Made by a program: the position numbers and the translations under genes. From Aphelocoma coerulescens (taxonomy: Eukaryota > Chordata > Aves > Passeriformes > Corvidae), in NCBI RefSeq assembly GCF_041296385.1, contig NW_027183518.1, positions 248,001 to 312,000 on the forward strand: a stretch of 64,000 nucleotides of DNA, read 5' to 3'. Below the pieces are notes generated by a model, which was given only the letters and a program-made list of their open reading frames with translations, did not search any database and had not been told where the DNA came from. Below, one piece after another: positions 48,214-61,357 of the stretch; positions within the stretch are counted from its first letter, which is position 1, and the number at the start of each line of letters is the position of its first letter.

Positions 48214-49671
48214 TGCATGGGCTCGGCAGCACGGAAGGTGTAAGAACCTGTTTCTGGCCAGGCAGTGTGCTGGAGTGCAAAGGGCTGCGCCTTCCTTTCT
48301 GAAGCAGCCCAGAGCATTCTCAGCGGAATCTGCTTGTGAAGCAGCTCTTGGCTGGACATTTGCAAGTCGCTCCACTGAGTCCACGAAGCCGGTGGCCAGC
48401 TGCTTCGTTCTTCGCCTTCTGGGCTCTGGACAGAGCTGAAGCGCAGCGATGGCTCGGAGCTTTGCCGCTCTTCGGCGTGAGCACTGCACGCAGCCACAGG
48501 CTGCTGTGCACGGATTTCCCTCAGCTCGACGTACAATCATTCTCTTGCTGTTTCCCTGAGTCGAAAGTGTCCGTGTAGCTCTCGCTCAGCGAAATGCGTC
48601 AGGAGAGAAACACTTGCTGGATGAGCTTTTCGCTGGCCAAGACTTTCAACGCAGCACCACCATTCGGGCAAGGAGGAGGAGAAAGGAGGAGCATCTTTTC
48701 GTCCTGGCCCGTTCTTCTGCGCGAGACGCCTCTCCGCGTCTTCGCTCCCTGCAAGGCTGTAATGTGCGCCGTGGTACTTGGAAGTGAGAAGGCAGGTGCA
48801 GAGAGCACCGCGATCTGGCGGCGCCGTGCAGGCTGGAAAGGAAAGAGGGCTGCCACCGGAATGTGGTGCGAATACCGGTTTGCACGCGTCGAGGGTAAGC
48901 TCTGGGTGAGCTTGCTGGCCTAAAACTGTTCTCTGTGCCAGACGCAGGCGAGAAGCTTTCCGTTAAGAATCAGGCTGCCACGCAAACGGAACGTGGTGCT
49001 ACCTACCTAGCGCTGCGAGGGAAAGTGCATAGCCCAGGCGTGTTTCGGCAGAAGCAGCAGCGCGGAGCATTTCGCTGCCGGCACAGCGCTCTCTGGGCGA
49101 GAAGCGGACGACGGTTTGACTCCGGCAGAATGAAAGCGCCACATGGTACGAAGAGCATCGGAATGAAGGCAGAGCACCGAGCTGCTGCCGTGCGCATCGC
49201 ACAGGCTGCGAGAGGAAGCGTGGCTGTCACTGGCTTCTTTGCGGGTTCACGTTAGCAGTTGAAAACAGAAAGTTCCACTTGCAGCTACTTGTGCTGCTAC
49301 CTATTTCTCTTCCAGCTCTCCCTGGAAAGAATTGTGCCGAGCTTTACGCTTCCAGATGCACAGATGACGGTGGTAGATGCGGCAGAGAATAGAAAGACAG
49401 CGCGCAGCGGACAGTTTCTGGTGCTTTACGTGAGGCAAGGGGGAAGTGCAGCCCAGCAGTGGCTTTTACTTCTGGAGCCTTTTGCTTTGGTAGCAGCAGC
49501 TGCTGCGAGTGGGCAACGGAGCTGCGAGAGTGCGTAATGTGACGGCACATCTCGCTGAGAAGGAAGCTGCCGAGCCGCAGCGTGTTGTGCTCCGTTTCAA
49601 GGCTACTTGGAGGAGGGGGGTACTCGAAGAACGCCTTCTTTCTGGACGCGTCCTTCTGGGTGTGCTCAAGC
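48214..49671. repeat. Macrosatellite unit 34, G775 and 3-bp deletion (1458 bp)
   Basis: It carries G775 (window 48988) and has lost one ACT triplet next to it, at 49000/49001, where other copies read GCTACTACCTACC. Loss of one copy from a short direct repeat fits replication slippage. Downstream units are 3 bp out of phase with the upstream series because of it. Confidence 0.95.
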
Positions 49672-52593
49672 TGCATGGGCTCGGCAGCACGGAAGGTGTA
49701 AGAACCTGTTTCTGGCCAGGCAGTGTGCTGGAGTGCAAAGGGCTGCGCCTTCCTTTCTGAAGCAGCCCAGAGCATTCTCAGCGGAATCTGCTTGTGAAGC
49801 AGCTCTTGGCTGGACATTTGCAAGTCGCTCCACTGAGTCCACGAAGCCGGTGGCCAGCTGCTTCGTTCTTCGCCTTCTGGGCTCTGGACAGAGCTGAAGC
49901 GCAGCGATGGCTCGGAGCTTTGCCGCTCTTCGGCGTGAGCACTGCACGCAGCCACAGGCTGCTGTGCACGGATTTCCCTCAGCTCGACGTACAATCATTC
50001 TCTTGCTGTTTCCCTGAGTCGAAAGTGTCCGTGTAGCTCTCGCTCAGCGAAATGCGTCAGGAGAGAAACACTTGCTGGATGAGCTTTTCGCTGGCCAAGA
50101 CTTTCAACGCAGCACCACCATTCGGGCAAGGAGGAGGAGAAAGGAGGAGCATCTTTTCGTCCTGGCCCGTTCTTCTGCGCGAGACGCCTCTCCGCGTCTT
50201 CGCTCCCTGCAAGGCTGTAATGTGCGCCGTGGTACTTGGAAGTGAGAAGGCAGGTGCAGAGAGCACCGCGATCTGGCGGCGCCGTGCAGGCTGGAAAGGA
50301 AAGAGGGCTGCCACCGGAATGTGGTGCGAATACCGGTTTGCACGCGTCGAGGGTAAGCTCTGGGTGAGCTTGCTGGCCTAAAACTGTTCTCTGTGCCAGA
50401 CGCAGGCGAGAAGCTTTCCGTTAAGAATCAGGCTGCCACGCAAACAGAACGTGGTGCTACTACCTACCTAGCGCTGCGAGGGAAAGTGCATAGCCCAGGC
50501 GTGTTTCGGCAGAAGCAGCAGCGCGGAGCATTTCGCTGCCGGCACAGCGCTCTCTGGGCGAGAAGCGGACGACGGTTTGACTCCGGCAGAATGAAAGCGC
50601 CACATGGTACGAAGAGCATCGGAATGAAGGCAGAGCACCGAGCTGCTGCCGTGCGCATCGCACAGGCTGCGAGAGGAAGCGTGGCTGTCACTGGCTTCTT
50701 TGCGGGTTCACGTTAGCAGTTGAAAACAGAAAGTTCCACTTGCAGCTACTTGTGCTGCTACCTATTTCTCTTCCAGCTCTCCCTGGAAAGAATTGTGCCG
50801 AGCTTTACGCTTCCAGATGCACAGATGACGGTGGTAGATGCGGCAGAGAATAGAAAGACAGCGCGCAGCGGACAGTTTCTGGTGCTTTACGTGAGGCAAG
50901 GGGGAAGTGCAGCCCAGCAGTGGCTTTTACTTCTGGAGCCTTTTGCTTTGGTAGCAGCAGCTGCTGCGAGTGGGCAACGGAGCTGCGAGAGTGCGTAATG
51001 TGACGGCACACCTCGCTGAGAAGGAAGCTGCCGAGCCGCAGCGTGTTGTGCTCCGTTTCAAGGCTACTTGGAGGAGGGGGGTACTCGAAGAACGCCTTCT
51101 TTCTGGACGCGTCCTTCTGGGTGTGCTCAAGCTGCATGGGCTCGGCAGCACGGAAGGTGTAAGAACCTGTTTCTGGCCAGGCAGTGTGCTGGAGTGCAAA
51201 GGGCTGCGCCTTCCTTTCTGAAGCAGCCCAGAGCATTCTCAGCGGAATCTGCTTGTGAAGCAGCTCTTGGCTGGACATTTGCAAGTCGCTCCACTGAGTC
51301 CACGAAGCCGGTGGCCAGCTGCTTCGTTCTTCGCCTTCTGGGCTCTGGACAGAGCTGAAGCGCAGCGATGGCTCGGAGCTTTGCCGCTCTTCGGCGTGAG
51401 CACTGCACGCAGCCACAGGCTGCTGTGCACGGATTTCCCTCAGCTCGACGTACAATCATTCTCTTGCTGTTTCCCTGAGTCGAAAGTGTCCGTGTAGCTC
51501 TCGCTCAGCGAAATGCGTCAGGAGAGAAACACTTGCTGGATGAGCTTTTCGCTGGCCAAGACTTTCAACGCAGCACCACCATTCGGGCAAGGAGGAGGAG
51601 AAAGGAGGAGCATCTTTTCGTCCTGGCCCGTTCTTCTGCGCGAGACGCCTCTCCGCGTCTTCGCTCCCTGCAAGGCTGTAATGTGCGCCGTGGTACTTGG
51701 AAGTGAGAAGGCAGGTGCAGAGAGCACCGCGATCTGGCGGCGCCGTGCAGGCTGGAAAGGAAAGAGGGCTGCCACCGGAATGTGGTGCGAATACCGGTTT
51801 GCACGCGTCGAGGGTAAGCTCTGGGTGAGCTTGCTGGCCTAAAACTGTTCTCTGTGCCAGACGCAGGCGAGAAGCTTTCCGTTAAGAATCAGGCTGCCAC
51901 GCAAACAGAACGTGGTGCTACTACCTACCTAGCGCTGCGAGGGAAAGTGCATAGCCCAGGCGTGTTTCGGCAGAAGCAGCAGCGCGGAGCATTTCGCTGC
52001 CGGCACAGCGCTCTCTGGGCGAGAAGCGGACGACGGTTTGACTCCGGCAGAATGAAAGCGCCACATGGTACGAAGAGCATCGGAATGAAGGCAGAGCACC
52101 GAGCTGCTGCCGTGCGCATCGCACAGGCTGCGAGAGGAAGCGTGGCTGTCACTGGCTTCTTTGCGGGTTCACGTTAGCAGTTGAAAACAGAAAGTTCCAC
52201 TTGCAGCTACTTGTGCTGCTACCTATTTCTCTTCCAGCTCTCCCTGGAAAGAATTGTGCCGAGCTTTACGCTTCCAGATGCACAGATGACGGTGGTAGAT
52301 GCGGCAGAGAATAGAAAGACAGCGCGCAGCGGACAGTTTCTGGTGCTTTACGTGAGGCAAGGGGGAAGTGCAGCCCAGCAGTGGCTTTTACTTCTGGAGC
52401 CTTTTGCTTTGGTAGCAGCAGCTGCTGCGAGTGGGCAACGGAGCTGCGAGAGTGCGTAATGTGACGGCACACCTCGCTGAGAAGGAAGCTGCCGAGCCGC
52501 AGCGTGTTGTGCTCCGTTTCAAGGCTACTTGGAGGAGGGGGGTACTCGAAGAACGCCTTCTTTCTGGACGCGTCCTTCTGGGTGTGCTCAAGC
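49672..52593. repeat. Macrosatellite units 35-36, C1340 type
   Basis: Two complete units starting at 49672 and 51133, with T-to-C at unit position 1340 (first at window 51011). They are the first two members of the 4-unit block. Confidence 0.95.
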
Positions 52594-54053
52594 TGCATGG
52601 ACTCGGCAGCACGGAAGGTGTAAGAACCTGTTTCTGGCCAGGCAGTGTGCTGGAGTGCAAAGGGCTGCGCCTTCCTTTCTGAAGCAGCCCAGAGCATTCT
52701 CAGCGGAATCTGCTTGTGAAGCAGCTCTTGGCTGGACATTTGCAAGTCGCTCCACTGAGTCCACGAAGCCGGTGGCCAGCTGCTTCGTTCTTCGCCTTCT
52801 GGGCTCTGGACAGAGCTGAAGCGCAGCGATGGCTCGGAGCTTTGCCGCTCTTCGGCGTGAGCACTGCACGCAGCCACAGGCTGCTGTGCACGGATTTCCC
52901 TCAGCTCGACGTACAATCATTCTCTTGCTGTTTCCCTGAGTCGAAAGTGTCCGTGTAGCTCTCGCTCAGCGAAATGCGTCAGGAGAGAAACACTTGCTGG
53001 ATGAGCTTTTCGCTGGCCAAGACTTTCAACGCAGCACCACCATTCGGGCAAGGAGGAGGAGAAAGGAGGAGCATCTTTTCGTCCTGGCCCGTTCTTCTGC
53101 GCGAGACGCCTCTCCGCGTCTTCGCTCCCTGCAAGGCTGTAATGTGCGCCGTGGTACTTGGAAGTGAGAAGGCAGGTGCAGAGAGCACCGCGATCTGGCG
53201 GCGCCGTGCAGGCTGGAAAGGAAAGAGGGCTGCCACCGGAATGTGGTGCGAATACCGGTTTGCACGCGTCGAGGGTAAGCTCTGGGTGAGCTTGCTGGCC
53301 TAAAACTGTTCTCTGTGCCAGACGCAGGCGAGAAGCTTTCCGTTAAGAATCAGGCTGCCACGCAAACAGAACGTGGTGCTACTACCTACCTAGCGCTGGG
53401 GGGAAAGTGCATAGCCCAGGCGTGTTTCGGCAGAAGCAGCAGCGCGGAGCATTTCGCTGCCGGCACAGCGCTCTCTGGGCGAGAAGCGGACGACGGTTTG
53501 ACTCCGGCAGAATGAAAGCGCCACATGGTACGAAGAGCATCGGAATGAAGGCAGAGCACCGAGCTGCTGCCGTGCGCATCGCACAGGCTGCGAGAGGAAG
53601 CGTGGCTGTCACTGGCTTCTTTGCGGGTTCACGTTAGCAGTTGAAAACAGAAAGTTCCACTTGCAGCTACTTGTGCTGCTACCTATTTCTCTTCCAGCTC
53701 TCCCTGGAAAGAATTGTGCCGAGCTTTACGCTTCCAGATGCACAGATGACGGTGGTAGATGCGGCAGAGAATAGAAAGACAGCGCGCAGCGGACAGTTTC
53801 TGGTGCTTTACGTGAGGCAAGGGGGAAGTGCAGCCCAGCAGTGGCTTTTACTTCTGGAGCCTTTTGCTTTGGTAGCAGCAGCTGCTGCGAGTGGGCAACG
53901 GAGCTGCGAGAGTGCGTAATGTGACGGCACACCTCGCTGAGAAGGAAGCTGCCGAGCCGCAGCGTGTTGTGCTCCGTTTCAAGGCTACTTGGAGGAGGGG
54001 GGTACTCGAAGAACGCCTTCTTTCTGGACGCGTCCTTCTGGGTGTGCTCAAGC
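52594..54053. repeat. Macrosatellite unit 37, A8, G6 tract and C1340 (1460 bp)
   Basis: GCGAGGG at unit positions 805-811 is replaced by six Gs at 53398-53403, a net loss of 1 bp and of one CpG. It also has A8 and C1340, so it is the most divergent copy in the window. Confidence 0.95.
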
Positions 54054-55514
54054 TGCATGGACTCGGCAGCACGGAAGGTGTAAGAACCTGTTTCTGGCCA
54101 GGCAGTGTGCTGGAGTGCAAAGGGCTGCGCCTTCCTTTCTGAAGCAGCCCAGAGCATTCTCAGCGGAATCTGCTTGTGAAGCAGCTCTTGGCTGGACATT
54201 TGCAAGTCGCTCCACTGAGTCCACGAAGCCGGTGGCCAGCTGCTTCGTTCTTCGCCTTCTGGGCTCTGGACAGAGCTGAAGCGCAGCGATGGCTCGGAGC
54301 TTTGCCGCTCTTCGGCGTGAGCACTGCACGCAGCCACAGGCTGCTGTGCACGGATTTCCCTCAGCTCGACGTACAATCATTCTCTTGCTGTTTCCCTGAG
54401 TCGAAAGTGTCCGTGTAGCTCTCGCTCAGCGAAATGCGTCAGGAGAGAAACACTTGCTGGATGAGCTTTTCGCTGGCCAAGACTTTCAACGCAGCACCAC
54501 CATTCGGGCAAGGAGGAGGAGAAAGGAGGAGCATCTTTTCGTCCTGGCCCGTTCTTCTGCGCGAGACGCCTCTCCGCGTCTTCGCTCCCTGCAAGGCTGT
54601 AATGTGCGCCGTGGTACTTGGAAGTGAGAAGGCAGGTGCAGAGAGCACCGCGATCTGGCGGCGCCGTGCAGGCTGGAAAGGAAAGAGGGCTGCCACCGGA
54701 ATGTGGTGCGAATACCGGTTTGCACGCGTCGAGGGTAAGCTCTGGGTGAGCTTGCTGGCCTAAAACTGTTCTCTGTGCCAGACGCAGGCGAGAAGCTTTC
54801 CGTTAAGAATCAGGCTGCCACGCAAACAGAACGTGGTGCTACTACCTACCTAGCGCTGCGAGGGAAAGTGCATAGCCCAGGCGTGTTTCGGCAGAAGCAG
54901 CAGCGCGGAGCATTTCGCTGCCGGCACAGCGCTCTCTGGGCGAGAAGCGGACGACGGTTTGACTCCGGCAGAATGAAAGCGCCACATGGTACGAAGAGCA
55001 TCGGAATGAAGGCAGAGCACCGAGCTGCTGCCGTGCGCATCGCACAGGCTGCGAGAGGAAGCGTGGCTGTCACTGGCTTCTTTGCGGGTTCACGTTAGCA
55101 GTTGAAAACAGAAAGTTCCACTTGCAGCTACTTGTGCTGCTACCTATTTCTCTTCCAGCTCTCCCTGGAAAGAATTGTGCCGAGCTTTACGCTTCCAGAT
55201 GCACAGATGACGGTGGTAGATGCGGCAGAGAATAGAAAGACAGCGCGCAGCGGACAGTTTCTGGTGCTTTACGTGAGGCAAGGGGGAAGTGCAGCCCAGC
55301 AGTGGCTTTTACTTCTGGAGCCTTTTGCTTTGGTAGCAGCAGCTGCTGCGAGTGGGCAACGGAGCTGCGAGAGTGCGTAATGTGACGGCACATCTCGCTG
55401 AGAAGGAAGCTGCCGAGCCGCAGCGTGTTGTGCTCCGTTTCAAGGCTACTTGGAGGAGGGGGGTACTCGAAGAACGCCTTCTTTCTGGACGCGTCCTTCT
55501 GGGTGTGCTCAAGC
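54054..55514. repeat. Macrosatellite unit 38, A8 type
   Basis: 1461 bp with A8 and T1340. It is the last member of the first 4-unit block and matches unit 42. Confidence 0.95.
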
Positions 55515-58436
55515 TGCATGGGCTCGGCAGCACGGAAGGTGTAAGAACCTGTTTCTGGCCAGGCAGTGTGCTGGAGTGCAAAGGGCTGCGCCTTCCTTTC
55601 TGAAGCAGCCCAGAGCATTCTCAGCGGAATCTGCTTGTGAAGCAGCTCTTGGCTGGACATTTGCAAGTCGCTCCACTGAGTCCACGAAGCCGGTGGCCAG
55701 CTGCTTCGTTCTTCGCCTTCTGGGCTCTGGACAGAGCTGAAGCGCAGCGATGGCTCGGAGCTTTGCCGCTCTTCGGCGTGAGCACTGCACGCAGCCACAG
55801 GCTGCTGTGCACGGATTTCCCTCAGCTCGACGTACAATCATTCTCTTGCTGTTTCCCTGAGTCGAAAGTGTCCGTGTAGCTCTCGCTCAGCGAAATGCGT
55901 CAGGAGAGAAACACTTGCTGGATGAGCTTTTCGCTGGCCAAGACTTTCAACGCAGCACCACCATTCGGGCAAGGAGGAGGAGAAAGGAGGAGCATCTTTT
56001 CGTCCTGGCCCGTTCTTCTGCGCGAGACGCCTCTCCGCGTCTTCGCTCCCTGCAAGGCTGTAATGTGCGCCGTGGTACTTGGAAGTGAGAAGGCAGGTGC
56101 AGAGAGCACCGCGATCTGGCGGCGCCGTGCAGGCTGGAAAGGAAAGAGGGCTGCCACCGGAATGTGGTGCGAATACCGGTTTGCACGCGTCGAGGGTAAG
56201 CTCTGGGTGAGCTTGCTGGCCTAAAACTGTTCTCTGTGCCAGACGCAGGCGAGAAGCTTTCCGTTAAGAATCAGGCTGCCACGCAAACAGAACGTGGTGC
56301 TACTACCTACCTAGCGCTGCGAGGGAAAGTGCATAGCCCAGGCGTGTTTCGGCAGAAGCAGCAGCGCGGAGCATTTCGCTGCCGGCACAGCGCTCTCTGG
56401 GCGAGAAGCGGACGACGGTTTGACTCCGGCAGAATGAAAGCGCCACATGGTACGAAGAGCATCGGAATGAAGGCAGAGCACCGAGCTGCTGCCGTGCGCA
56501 TCGCACAGGCTGCGAGAGGAAGCGTGGCTGTCACTGGCTTCTTTGCGGGTTCACGTTAGCAGTTGAAAACAGAAAGTTCCACTTGCAGCTACTTGTGCTG
56601 CTACCTATTTCTCTTCCAGCTCTCCCTGGAAAGAATTGTGCCGAGCTTTACGCTTCCAGATGCACAGATGACGGTGGTAGATGCGGCAGAGAATAGAAAG
56701 ACAGCGCGCAGCGGACAGTTTCTGGTGCTTTACGTGAGGCAAGGGGGAAGTGCAGCCCAGCAGTGGCTTTTACTTCTGGAGCCTTTTGCTTTGGTAGCAG
56801 CAGCTGCTGCGAGTGGGCAACGGAGCTGCGAGAGTGCGTAATGTGACGGCACACCTCGCTGAGAAGGAAGCTGCCGAGCCGCAGCGTGTTGTGCTCCGTT
56901 TCAAGGCTACTTGGAGGAGGGGGGTACTCGAAGAACGCCTTCTTTCTGGACGCGTCCTTCTGGGTGTGCTCAAGCTGCATGGGCTCGGCAGCACGGAAGG
57001 TGTAAGAACCTGTTTCTGGCCAGGCAGTGTGCTGGAGTGCAAAGGGCTGCGCCTTCCTTTCTGAAGCAGCCCAGAGCATTCTCAGCGGAATCTGCTTGTG
57101 AAGCAGCTCTTGGCTGGACATTTGCAAGTCGCTCCACTGAGTCCACGAAGCCGGTGGCCAGCTGCTTCGTTCTTCGCCTTCTGGGCTCTGGACAGAGCTG
57201 AAGCGCAGCGATGGCTCGGAGCTTTGCCGCTCTTCGGCGTGAGCACTGCACGCAGCCACAGGCTGCTGTGCACGGATTTCCCTCAGCTCGACGTACAATC
57301 ATTCTCTTGCTGTTTCCCTGAGTCGAAAGTGTCCGTGTAGCTCTCGCTCAGCGAAATGCGTCAGGAGAGAAACACTTGCTGGATGAGCTTTTCGCTGGCC
57401 AAGACTTTCAACGCAGCACCACCATTCGGGCAAGGAGGAGGAGAAAGGAGGAGCATCTTTTCGTCCTGGCCCGTTCTTCTGCGCGAGACGCCTCTCCGCG
57501 TCTTCGCTCCCTGCAAGGCTGTAATGTGCGCCGTGGTACTTGGAAGTGAGAAGGCAGGTGCAGAGAGCACCGCGATCTGGCGGCGCCGTGCAGGCTGGAA
57601 AGGAAAGAGGGCTGCCACCGGAATGTGGTGCGAATACCGGTTTGCACGCGTCGAGGGTAAGCTCTGGGTGAGCTTGCTGGCCTAAAACTGTTCTCTGTGC
57701 CAGACGCAGGCGAGAAGCTTTCCGTTAAGAATCAGGCTGCCACGCAAACAGAACGTGGTGCTACTACCTACCTAGCGCTGCGAGGGAAAGTGCATAGCCC
57801 AGGCGTGTTTCGGCAGAAGCAGCAGCGCGGAGCATTTCGCTGCCGGCACAGCGCTCTCTGGGCGAGAAGCGGACGACGGTTTGACTCCGGCAGAATGAAA
57901 GCGCCACATGGTACGAAGAGCATCGGAATGAAGGCAGAGCACCGAGCTGCTGCCGTGCGCATCGCACAGGCTGCGAGAGGAAGCGTGGCTGTCACTGGCT
58001 TCTTTGCGGGTTCACGTTAGCAGTTGAAAACAGAAAGTTCCACTTGCAGCTACTTGTGCTGCTACCTATTTCTCTTCCAGCTCTCCCTGGAAAGAATTGT
58101 GCCGAGCTTTACGCTTCCAGATGCACAGATGACGGTGGTAGATGCGGCAGAGAATAGAAAGACAGCGCGCAGCGGACAGTTTCTGGTGCTTTACGTGAGG
58201 CAAGGGGGAAGTGCAGCCCAGCAGTGGCTTTTACTTCTGGAGCCTTTTGCTTTGGTAGCAGCAGCTGCTGCGAGTGGGCAACGGAGCTGCGAGAGTGCGT
58301 AATGTGACGGCACACCTCGCTGAGAAGGAAGCTGCCGAGCCGCAGCGTGTTGTGCTCCGTTTCAAGGCTACTTGGAGGAGGGGGGTACTCGAAGAACGCC
58401 TTCTTTCTGGACGCGTCCTTCTGGGTGTGCTCAAGC
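55515..58436. repeat. Macrosatellite units 39-40, C1340 type
   Basis: Two complete units starting at 55515 and 56976, with C1340. They match units 35-36. Confidence 0.95.
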
Positions 58437-59896
58437 TGCATGGGCTCGGCAGCACGGAAGGTGTAAGAACCTGTTTCTGGCCAGGCAGTGTGCTGGAGTG
58501 CAAAGGGCTGCGCCTTCCTTTCTGAAGCAGCCCAGAGCATTCTCAGCGGAATCTGCTTGTGAAGCAGCTCTTGGCTGGACATTTGCAAGTCGCTCCACTG
58601 AGTCCACGAAGCCGGTGGCCAGCTGCTTCGTTCTTCGCCTTCTGGGCTCTGGACAGAGCTGAAGCGCAGCGATGGCTCGGAGCTTTGCCGCTCTTCGGCG
58701 TGAGCACTGCACGCAGCCACAGGCTGCTGTGCACGGATTTCCCTCAGCTCGACGTACAATCATTCTCTTGCTGTTTCCCTGAGTCGAAAGTGTCCGTGTA
58801 GCTCTCGCTCAGCGAAATGCGTCAGGAGAGAAACACTTGCTGGATGAGCTTTTCGCTGGCCAAGACTTTCAACGCAGCACCACCATTCGGGCAAGGAGGA
58901 GGAGAAAGGAGGAGCATCTTTTCGTCCTGGCCCGTTCTTCTGCGCGAGACGCCTCTCCGCGTCTTCGCTCCCTGCAAGGCTGTAATGTGCGCCGTGGTAC
59001 TTGGAAGTGAGAAGGCAGGTGCAGAGAGCACCGCGATCTGGCGGCGCCGTGCAGGCTGGAAAGGAAAGAGGGCTGCCACCGGAATGTGGTGCGAATACCG
59101 GTTTGCACGCGTCGAGGGTAAGCTCTGGGTGAGCTTGCTGGCCTAAAACTGTTCTCTGTGCCAGACGCAGGCGAGAAGCTTTCCGTTAAGAATCAGGCTG
59201 CCACGCAAACAGAACGTGGTGCTACTACCTACCTAGCGCTGGGGGGAAAGTGCATAGCCCAGGCGTGTTTCGGCAGAAGCAGCAGCGCGGAGCATTTCGC
59301 TGCCGGCACAGCGCTCTCTGGGCGAGAAGCGGACGACGGTTTGACTCCGGCAGAATGAAAGCGCCACATGGTACGAAGAGCATCGGAATGAAGGCAGAGC
59401 ACCGAGCTGCTGCCGTGCGCATCGCACAGGCTGCGAGAGGAAGCGTGGCTGTCACTGGCTTCTTTGCGGGTTCACGTTAGCAGTTGAAAACAGAAAGTTC
59501 CACTTGCAGCTACTTGTGCTGCTACCTATTTCTCTTCCAGCTCTCCCTGGAAAGAATTGTGCCGAGCTTTACGCTTCCAGATGCACAGATGACGGTGGTA
59601 GATGCGGCAGAGAATAGAAAGACAGCGCGCAGCGGACAGTTTCTGGTGCTTTACGTGAGGCAAGGGGGAAGTGCAGCCCAGCAGTGGCTTTTACTTCTGG
59701 AGCCTTTTGCTTTGGTAGCAGCAGCTGCTGCGAGTGGGCAACGGAGCTGCGAGAGTGCGTAATGTGACGGCACACCTCGCTGAGAAGGAAGCTGCCGAGC
59801 CGCAGCGTGTTGTGCTCCGTTTCAAGGCTACTTGGAGGAGGGGGGTACTCGAAGAACGCCTTCTTTCTGGACGCGTCCTTCTGGGTGTGCTCAAGC
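58437..59896. repeat. Macrosatellite unit 41, G6 tract and C1340 (1460 bp)
   Basis: Same GCGAGGG-to-GGGGGG change as unit 37 (Gs at 59241-59246), exactly 5843 bp downstream. It differs from unit 37 in having G8. Confidence 0.95.
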
Positions 59897-61357
59897 TGCA
59901 TGGACTCGGCAGCACGGAAGGTGTAAGAACCTGTTTCTGGCCAGGCAGTGTGCTGGAGTGCAAAGGGCTGCGCCTTCCTTTCTGAAGCAGCCCAGAGCAT
60001 TCTCAGCGGAATCTGCTTGTGAAGCAGCTCTTGGCTGGACATTTGCAAGTCGCTCCACTGAGTCCACGAAGCCGGTGGCCAGCTGCTTCGTTCTTCGCCT
60101 TCTGGGCTCTGGACAGAGCTGAAGCGCAGCGATGGCTCGGAGCTTTGCCGCTCTTCGGCGTGAGCACTGCACGCAGCCACAGGCTGCTGTGCACGGATTT
60201 CCCTCAGCTCGACGTACAATCATTCTCTTGCTGTTTCCCTGAGTCGAAAGTGTCCGTGTAGCTCTCGCTCAGCGAAATGCGTCAGGAGAGAAACACTTGC
60301 TGGATGAGCTTTTCGCTGGCCAAGACTTTCAACGCAGCACCACCATTCGGGCAAGGAGGAGGAGAAAGGAGGAGCATCTTTTCGTCCTGGCCCGTTCTTC
60401 TGCGCGAGACGCCTCTCCGCGTCTTCGCTCCCTGCAAGGCTGTAATGTGCGCCGTGGTACTTGGAAGTGAGAAGGCAGGTGCAGAGAGCACCGCGATCTG
60501 GCGGCGCCGTGCAGGCTGGAAAGGAAAGAGGGCTGCCACCGGAATGTGGTGCGAATACCGGTTTGCACGCGTCGAGGGTAAGCTCTGGGTGAGCTTGCTG
60601 GCCTAAAACTGTTCTCTGTGCCAGACGCAGGCGAGAAGCTTTCCGTTAAGAATCAGGCTGCCACGCAAACAGAACGTGGTGCTACTACCTACCTAGCGCT
60701 GCGAGGGAAAGTGCATAGCCCAGGCGTGTTTCGGCAGAAGCAGCAGCGCGGAGCATTTCGCTGCCGGCACAGCGCTCTCTGGGCGAGAAGCGGACGACGG
60801 TTTGACTCCGGCAGAATGAAAGCGCCACATGGTACGAAGAGCATCGGAATGAAGGCAGAGCACCGAGCTGCTGCCGTGCGCATCGCACAGGCTGCGAGAG
60901 GAAGCGTGGCTGTCACTGGCTTCTTTGCGGGTTCACGTTAGCAGTTGAAAACAGAAAGTTCCACTTGCAGCTACTTGTGCTGCTACCTATTTCTCTTCCA
61001 GCTCTCCCTGGAAAGAATTGTGCCGAGCTTTACGCTTCCAGATGCACAGATGACGGTGGTAGATGCGGCAGAGAATAGAAAGACAGCGCGCAGCGGACAG
61101 TTTCTGGTGCTTTACGTGAGGCAAGGGGGAAGTGCAGCCCAGCAGTGGCTTTTACTTCTGGAGCCTTTTGCTTTGGTAGCAGCAGCTGCTGCGAGTGGGC
61201 AACGGAGCTGCGAGAGTGCGTAATGTGACGGCACATCTCGCTGAGAAGGAAGCTGCCGAGCCGCAGCGTGTTGTGCTCCGTTTCAAGGCTACTTGGAGGA
61301 GGGGGGTACTCGAAGAACGCCTTCTTTCTGGACGCGTCCTTCTGGGTGTGCTCAAGC
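59897..61357. repeat. Macrosatellite unit 42, A8 type
   Basis: 1461 bp with A8 and T1340. It closes the second 4-unit block and matches unit 38. Confidence 0.95.

Larger units (their letters stand above)
49672..61357. repeat. Tandem duplication of a 4-unit block, 2 x 5843 bp
   Basis: Units 35-38 (49672-55514) and 39-42 (55515-61357) have the same marker order: C1340, C1340, G6 deletion plus C1340, then T1340 with A8. Both blocks are exactly 5843 bp, because each contains one 1460-bp unit. The only difference I see is A8 in unit 37 against G8 in unit 41. A local higher-order duplication is the simplest reading. Confidence 0.85.
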
